Assembly (NCBI GenBank): GCA_002495235.1
Contig: DAEG01000092.1
Coordinates: 1 to 9,004 of the forward strand
Source: Euryarchaeota archaeon UBA287
GTDB taxonomy: Archaea; Thermoplasmatota; UBA186; UBA287
Length of the DNA stretch: 9,004 nt
Reading direction: 5' to 3'
The notes under the pieces: model-generated
What the model was told of the DNA's origin: nothing
Seen by the model: the letters and a program-made list of their open reading frames with translations, nothing else
Database searches by the model: none
Shown here: one piece after another, positions 6,129-9,004 of the stretch
How positions within the stretch are numbered: position 1 is the first letter of the stretch
How the letters are laid out: the number at the start of each line of letters is the position of its first letter
Program-made: the position numbers and the translations under genes

Positions 6129-6752
6129 ATGGACCTCAAAGAGGGAGAAAAACTCGTGAGATTCGCCAGGACGTCTATTGAAGATCATCTTGATGGCAAA
6201 AACAGGACATTTATTATAGAGATGGCACGGCCTGAGCTCGGCGAATTTCAGGAGGAGCGCGGGGTCTTTGTGACCATAAGCACCTTCCCGGAGAAAGAGC
6301 TGAGGGGGTGCATCGGTTATCCAGAGCCCGTCTATCCGCTGAACGAAGCCCTGGCTCTCTCGGCCATGGCTGCCGCCACTGAGGATCCGAGGTTCCCGCC
6401 GATGATCGCAGAAGAACTCGAGCAGGTTGTTTTTGAGGTCACGGTCCTGACAAAACCAGAGAAGATAGATTACAAAACACCCGAAGAGCTGCCTTCGCTC
6501 ATAGAAGTGGGAAGAGACGGGCTCATAGCCGAGAGAGGCTATCACAGAGGGCTCCTACTACCGCAGGTGCCGATGGAGTGGGGATGGGATGAGGAAGAAT
6601 TTTTATCGCAGACGTGCTGGAAGGCGGGACTGCAAAAAGATGAATGGAGAAAGGGAAAGGTCTCCTTCTACAGATTCAGGGGGGAGATCTTCTCTGAAAA
6701 GAGCCCCGGAGGGGCCGTGGAAAAGATCACTCCAGAGTTATCGCACCCGTAG
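6129..6752 (+). CDS. AMMECR1-family protein
   Basis: This 207-residue protein is the normal size for the AMMECR1 domain, which is conserved from archaea to humans. The diagnostic LRGCIG motif is at 58-63, followed by the helix LNEALALSAMAAATEDPRFP at 71-90. The second conserved block is GLLLPQVPMEWGWDEEEFLS at 141-160, ending in CWKAGL. The invariant Cys-61 in a conserved cleft hints at a catalytic or binding role, but the biochemical activity of the archaeal family is not established. The frame is open far upstream, so the start was set by the family N-terminus (MDLKEGEKLVRFAR) and a TATA-like box 25 bases before it. The last 26 bases overlap the 3' end of the ferredoxin gene on the other strand. 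Confidence 0.92.
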   Translation: MDLKEGEKLVRFARTSIEDHLDGKNRTFIIEMARPELGEFQEERGVFVTISTFPEKELRGCIGYPEPVYPLNEALALSAMAAATEDPRFPPMIAEELEQVVFEVTVLTKPEKIDYKTPEELPSLIEVGRDGLIAERGYHRGLLLPQVPMEWGWDEEEFLSQTCWKAGLQKDEWRKGKVSFYRFRGEIFSEKSPGGAVEKITPELSHP

Positions 6753-6909
6753 GACACTCCGCCTCGCAGACGCCGCACTCGATGCAGGCCTCAGCATGCA
6801 CTGCTACGGCCTTCCCATCCTGCATCTCGAAGACATTCGGATCCGTGGGGCAAACGTCAACACAGGTTCCTTCACCATCACACACATCTCTGTTTATCTT
6901 GGGTTGCAT
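6727..6909 (-). CDS. Seven-cysteine ferredoxin (7Fe or 8Fe type)
   Basis: This 60-residue electron carrier has two iron-sulfur binding motifs. The second is canonical: Cys-42, Cys-45, Cys-48 and Cys-52 followed by Pro. In the first, Cys-10, Cys-16 and Cys-20-Pro are present but the expected second Cys (position 13) is Glu, in CDGEGTC. By the standard ligand exchange, one cluster uses Cys-42/45/48 and Cys-20 and is a normal [4Fe-4S]; the other has Cys-10, Cys-16, Cys-52 and Glu-13. It is therefore either [3Fe-4S] or a carboxylate-ligated [4Fe-4S], as in Pyrococcus ferredoxin, where Asp is at this position. The protein is cytoplasmic. Its ATG is preceded by GGTGAT five bases away and a TATA box at 6941, so this gene has a short leader with a ribosome binding site. 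It lies downstream of taw1 on the same strand. Confidence 0.93.
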   Translation of the reverse strand: MQPKINRDVCDGEGTCVDVCPTDPNVFEMQDGKAVAVHAEACIECGVCEAECPTGAITLE

Positions 6910-6914
6910 ATCAC

Positions 6915-6920
6915 ATCACC
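6915..6920 (-). promoter_or_regulatory. Ribosome binding site of the ferredoxin gene
   Basis: GGTGAT matches part of the sequence complementary to the archaeal 16S rRNA 3' end and sits five bases before the ATG at 6909. With the TATA box 36 bases before the ATG, the leader would be only about ten bases long, just enough to hold this site. Most genes in this window lack one. Confidence 0.65.
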
Positions 6921-6940
6921 TATCCCTAATCGTGGGAACC

Positions 6941-6949
6941 TTATATAAA
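6941..6949 (-). promoter_or_regulatory. TATA box of the ferredoxin gene
   Basis: The minus-strand word TTTATATAA is the strongest TATA match in the window. Transcription about 25 bases downstream would start near 6919-6920, leaving a leader of about ten bases. This gives the ferredoxin its own promoter even though taw1 lies upstream on the same strand. Confidence 0.7.
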
Positions 6950-7015
6950 CTTTTTGCTGACACGCGATGCGGGAGCGACACCACCTCACTGGTTCGTAGG
7001 TGACAGGCAAAAAGG

Positions 7016-7108
7016 ATATAAGCCAAAAAGAACAATAGTATTTCAGTTGAGAGAGGCCATCTTTTTTGTCCCATCCCCTCCTGACAGCTTCTCTCAACCC
7101 AATTTTTC
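7016..7108 (+). ncRNA. Possible small RNA antisense to the taw1 3' end (speculative)
   Basis: Three signals line up on the plus strand. ATATAA at 7016-7021 resembles a TATA box. About 26 bases later, at 7046, begins a hairpin with arms 7046-7057 and 7087-7098 (12 pairs, one a G-U) around a 29-base loop. A run of five T follows at 7103-7107. The predicted RNA of about 60 bases (from about 7045) would overlap the last codons of taw1 on the other strand. The loop carries six T and CCTCCT, which could pair with Shine-Dalgarno sequences. The same repeat could instead be a 3' structure of the taw1 message, which is followed on that strand by a T-rich tract. No known RNA family is recognised. The coordinates include the putative promoter. 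Confidence 0.2.
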
Positions 7109-7133
7109 CCTCTTCCTGCCGGTTGAGAGGAGC
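7046..7133. repeat. Three-part inverted repeat at the taw1 3' end
   Basis: The word GTTGAGAG occurs at 7046 and 7122, with its complement CTCTCAAC between them at 7091. The middle arm can pair with the left arm (12 pairs over 7046-7057 and 7087-7098, one a G-U) or with the right arm (12 of 13 positions over 7087-7099 and 7121-7133), but not with both. The taw1 stop codon (7094-7096) lies in the middle arm. Confidence 0.6.
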
Positions 7134-8014
7134 GTCACCCTGCTGTCCTCCTTGCTGTTCGCTAAGCGATAACCCGTCAGCTCCGCGATGCTCCCGGAGA
7201 ACGCCTCTATCTCCTCATAGGAGGGCATGTTCGCCAGCGTCATGAAATTGCGTGAATAGCCGACCAGCATGTAGGCCTTGCACTCTATGAAATCCGGCTC
7301 TGCCATGGAGTCCAGCCTTGAATAGGCCTCCGCACTGCCAAGGTTGTAGCCATTCACCAGCGTGTGCCTCACGACCTTGCGGGTGTCAAGGGAGGGCAAG
7401 AGCTCAAGGGTGCTCTGAAGGTTCTCCCAGCAATCGCCTCTGAGCGGGATGCACAGCCTCCCGTACGTCTCTTCGTCCGGCGCAGCTACCGTCACGTAAA
7501 GCTGGTCCGGCAGAGGATCGAGGCTCTCAAGGACCTTCGGTCTTGTGCCGTTTGTGACCAGAAAGGTCGTCAGCCCTCTTCTTTTGCACGCTTCAAGGAG
7601 CCCTGACAGGTGCTCATAGAGGGTCGGCTCACCGGAGAGGGATATGGCCACGTGCCTGGGCTCTCTGGCTTCTCTCCAGAGATCCTCGTCGCACCTCTCG
7701 TCACCCTTGAAACCGGAGATCAGCTTCCTCTGCGCCTCCAGAGCCCTCTCGATCATAATCTCCGGATCGTCTATCCCTATGGTTCCACTTTCAGTACCAC
7801 CCCTGTACCTCCAGCAGAACAGACAGCTCTGGGTGCAGTTCGATACGCAGGGAGCCAACTGTATGCACCTGTGGCACTCTATGCCATAGAACTTCTCCTT
7901 GTAGCACGGATTGCCCTCGAGCAGCTTCTTTCCGACCCAGTGGCAGAGCTTTGTGGCGCTGTGCTGCCCCAGCATGAAGTAATGCTGCTTCTTCAGCACC
8001 GCCTTCTGATCCAT
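7094..8014 (-). CDS. taw1: Taw1, S-adenosylmethionine-dependent 4-demethylwyosine synthase
   Basis: This 306-residue radical-SAM enzyme converts N1-methylguanosine-37 of tRNA-Phe to the tricyclic 4-demethylwyosine, with pyruvate supplying two carbons. It matches archaeal Taw1 (TYW1) in length and motifs. The radical-SAM cluster is held by Cys-60, Cys-64 and Cys-67 (CTQSCLFCWR). A second iron-sulfur cluster is held by Cys-24, Cys-37 and Cys-50, spaced 13 and 13 as in the Methanocaldococcus enzyme. Lys-39 in CYKEKFYGI corresponds to the lysine proposed to bind pyruvate. Further family blocks are ISLSGEPTLYEHL, the SAM-contacting FLVTNGTRP and FIECKAYMLVGYSR. It lacks the flavodoxin domain of eukaryotic TYW1, so it needs an external reductant. 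The start has only a weak TATA-like GATAAG about 26 bases upstream and sits inside a palindrome. Confidence 0.96.
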   Translation of the reverse strand: MDQKAVLKKQHYFMLGQHSATKLCHWVGKKLLEGNPCYKEKFYGIECHRCIQLAPCVSNCTQSCLFCWRYRGGTESGTIGIDDPEIMIERALEAQRKLISGFKGDERCDEDLWREAREPRHVAISLSGEPTLYEHLSGLLEACKRRGLTTFLVTNGTRPKVLESLDPLPDQLYVTVAAPDEETYGRLCIPLRGDCWENLQSTLELLPSLDTRKVVRHTLVNGYNLGSAEAYSRLDSMAEPDFIECKAYMLVGYSRNFMTLANMPSYEEIEAFSGSIAELTGYRLANSKEDSRVTLLSTGRKREKLG

Positions 8015-8023
8015 TATGGATCA
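8007..8023. repeat. Perfect 8-base palindrome over the taw1 start codon
   Basis: TGATCCAT and ATGGATCA flank one central T, and the left arm contains the taw1 ATG (8012-8014). A one-base loop is too tight for RNA, so if it is functional it is more likely a protein-binding site at the transcript start. Chance is possible. A related ATGGATCAT occurs at 6039-6047 beside the start of the ferritin-like gene. Confidence 0.5.
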
Positions 8024-8036
8024 TCTTCTTACGTTC

Positions 8037-8135
8037 TTATCTCTCTTTTCTGAAGGATCTCAAAACAACATACGCGAGCGTCCCGTATATCGCAATGCAG
8101 CAGACAACAAGCATGATCGTAGCCCCTGCGCTCAT
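8037..8135 (-). CDS. MetS-like small subunit of the NSS transporter (32 residues)
   Basis: This very short gene encodes MSAGATIMLVVCCIAIYGTL followed by AYVVLRSFRKER. It has a single membrane helix at about residues 5-25 and a basic tail, so the C-terminus should face the cytoplasm. It fits the size, topology and position of MetS-type small subunits, which sit directly downstream of NSS-family transporters and in Corynebacterium are needed for methionine/alanine uptake with MetP. Its ATG overlaps the transporter's TGA (ATGA at 8132-8135). A good Shine-Dalgarno sequence, AAGGAGG, lies eight bases upstream within the transporter's last codons. Both points argue strongly for real translation. 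The family label rests on context and topology, since so short a protein offers little sequence signal. Confidence 0.8.
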   Translation of the reverse strand: MSAGATIMLVVCCIAIYGTLAYVVLRSFRKER

Positions 8136-9004
8136 GATCCTTTCCTCCTTTCCTTGCTCCTAGTGAAAAACACCGCCGCCACCATGGATATCATTATCGA
8201 TCCAGCTATTCCGAGCAGGTTGACCCACGGTTCGTATCCTCCGTAGCCCTTGGCGTCGCCGAAGATGCCCCACCCTATGACATAGATCATTCCAGCCGGA
8301 GCGACTATCCTCGCGCACCAGTCGAACCATCTCCCTATCTTCATGTCAGACGCGCTGTTCAGGTGCTCCCTGAGCTTTTTCGCACCGAATATCCAGCCAA
8401 CAGCTATGCAGGTCATGAAACCGGATATGAGCATGCTGTAGTAGGATATTCCTCTGTCGACTGTGTCTATCCAGTAGAGCCCGAAACCTCTGGCAAAGAC
8501 AAGGAGACCTATGACCAGAGATATCGCGCAGGCTATCGCCGTCGCTTTCTTCTTTGAGATCCCGTATTTGTCCTCAACCCCTGTGACGAATGTCTGCGTC
8601 AGCGAATAGGCGGAGGTCAGGGCCAGAAGCCATAGAGAGAAGAAGAAGAGAACACCGAAGAACTGCGGGAGCGCGGGCATCATCGAGATGGCTGTCGGTA
8701 TCGTTATGAATGTCAGTGGTATGGAGCTGACCGTGATCTCCTCGAACGGGACCCCGAGCGAATACGCAAGGAACCCGGCCGAGCTGAACACGGAGAAACC
8801 GGCTAGGAACGCAGTCCCGGTATCAGCGAGAGAGGCTATTACCGCATTGGTGTTTATATCAGAGTGCTTTGGAAGATAGCTCGCATAGGCTATCATCGTC
8901 CCCATGCCCAGCGACAGGGAAAAGGCAACCTGGCTCAGAGCCCCGAACCACAGTTCAGGGTTCGCGAGCTGCGAGAAGTTTGGATTCAGATACCGCTCTA
9001 TCCC
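8132..9004 (-). CDS. NSS-family sodium-dependent amino-acid transporter (partial, C-terminal 290 residues)
   Basis: This is the C-terminal part of a neurotransmitter:sodium symporter (SNF, LeuT-fold) protein; the frame runs open into the right edge, so the N-terminus is missing. The first visible residues include WFGALSQVAFSLSLGMGTMI followed by AYASYLP, the conserved helix-6 region whose unwound centre contacts substrate and sodium in LeuT. Later helices include FLAGFSVFSSAGFLAY and the helix-8-like block FFSLWLLALTSAYSLTQTFV. These are followed by about four more membrane segments and a short basic tail ending KERRKGS. Prokaryotic relatives import amino acids such as methionine, alanine, tryptophan or leucine by sodium symport. 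The MetS-like gene overlapping the stop favours the MetP-type subgroup, but the substrate is inferred. The ATG at 8905 is internal, not the start. Confidence 0.93.
   Translation of the reverse strand, partial: GIERYLNPNFSQLANPELWFGALSQVAFSLSLGMGTMIAYASYLPKHSDINTNAVIASLADTGTAFLAGFSVFSSAGFLAYSLGVPFEEITVSSIPLTFITIPTAISMMPALPQFFGVLFFFSLWLLALTSAYSLTQTFVTGVEDKYGISKKKATAIACAISLVIGLLVFARGFGLYWIDTVDRGISYYSMLISGFMTCIAVGWIFGAKKLREHLNSASDMKIGRWFDWCARIVAPAGMIYVIGWGIFGDAKGYGGYEPWVNLLGIAGSIMISMVAAVFFTRSKERRKGS
8143..8149 (-). promoter_or_regulatory. Ribosome binding site of the MetS-like gene
   Basis: The minus-strand word AAGGAGG lies inside the last codons of the NSS transporter, eight bases before the ATG at 8135. 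It is one of the clearest Shine-Dalgarno sequences in the window and supports translation of the short downstream gene as an internal operon cistron. Confidence 0.7.

Noticed and set aside
6038..6139. Upstream extension of the ferritin-like gene by 34 residues
   Set aside because: It would span the divergent promoter elements for both genes, and the signal peptide would no longer be N-terminal.
6102..6545. 147-codon minus-strand frame opposite AMMECR1
   Set aside because: AMMECR1 has its diagnostic LRGCIG motif and normal length in the other strand; the opposing frame shows no motif and is explained as a shadow.
6982..7002. Possible tRNA-like segment (CACCT...GGTTCG...AGGTG) in the intergenic region
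   Set aside because: It has only five base pairs and no anticodon arm, D-arm or acceptor stem, so a tRNA or box C/D RNA is not supported.
6894..7097. 67-codon minus-strand frame between taw1 and the ferredoxin
   Set aside because: It overlaps the ferredoxin TATA box and ribosome site and the inverted repeats, has no ribosome site of its own, and its translation shows no recognisable domain.

Overview
The window looks archaeal. It encodes a Taw1-type 4-demethylwyosine synthase, an archaeal pre-PUA/PUA protein, an AMMECR1-family protein and a short membrane zinc-ribbon protein. Most gene starts are preceded by TATA boxes centred about 24-26 bases upstream of the ATG, with no Shine-Dalgarno sequence. 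That spacing is the archaeal pattern for leaderless mRNAs. Codon use is rich in AGG, AGA and ATA and the DNA is moderately GC-rich. A euryarchaeon, perhaps a methanogen, is the best guess, but the genus is not determinable from this window. I see no phage, insertion sequence, CRISPR array, rRNA or tRNA.

Layout. Bases 1-3778, minus strand: a tightly overlapped BMP-type (nucleoside) ABC importer operon, in transcription order binding protein, double ATPase, permease 1, permease 2 (cut by the left edge). Bases 3779-3867: a divergent promoter region with two TATA boxes. 3868-4077 (+): a zinc-ribbon/one-helix membrane protein whose stop codon abuts the stop of the next gene. 4078-4996 (-): two unrecognised membrane-anchored proteins, four bases apart. 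5171-5644 (+): a PUA-domain RNA-binding protein. 5660-6037 (-): a ferritin-like protein of the encapsulin-cargo type, carrying an unexpected signal or anchor peptide. 6129-6752 (+): AMMECR1. 6727-6909 (-): a seven-cysteine ferredoxin overlapping the AMMECR1 tail. 6910-7093: a structured intergenic region with possible small-RNA signals. 7094-8014 (-): taw1. 8037-9004 (-): an NSS-family sodium symporter (cut by the right edge) and, overlapping its stop codon, a 32-residue one-helix gene that looks like a MetS-type small subunit.

How they work together. The ABC operon probably brings in purine nucleosides or a similar solute, and the NSS pair an amino acid by sodium symport. Taw1 makes the tricyclic wyosine base of tRNA-Phe and needs two iron-sulfur clusters and an electron donor; the ferredoxin downstream on the same strand could supply electrons, but that link is only positional. 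The ferritin-like protein probably handles iron, and its export signal is the strongest oddity. The other genes look like single housekeeping units with their own promoters.
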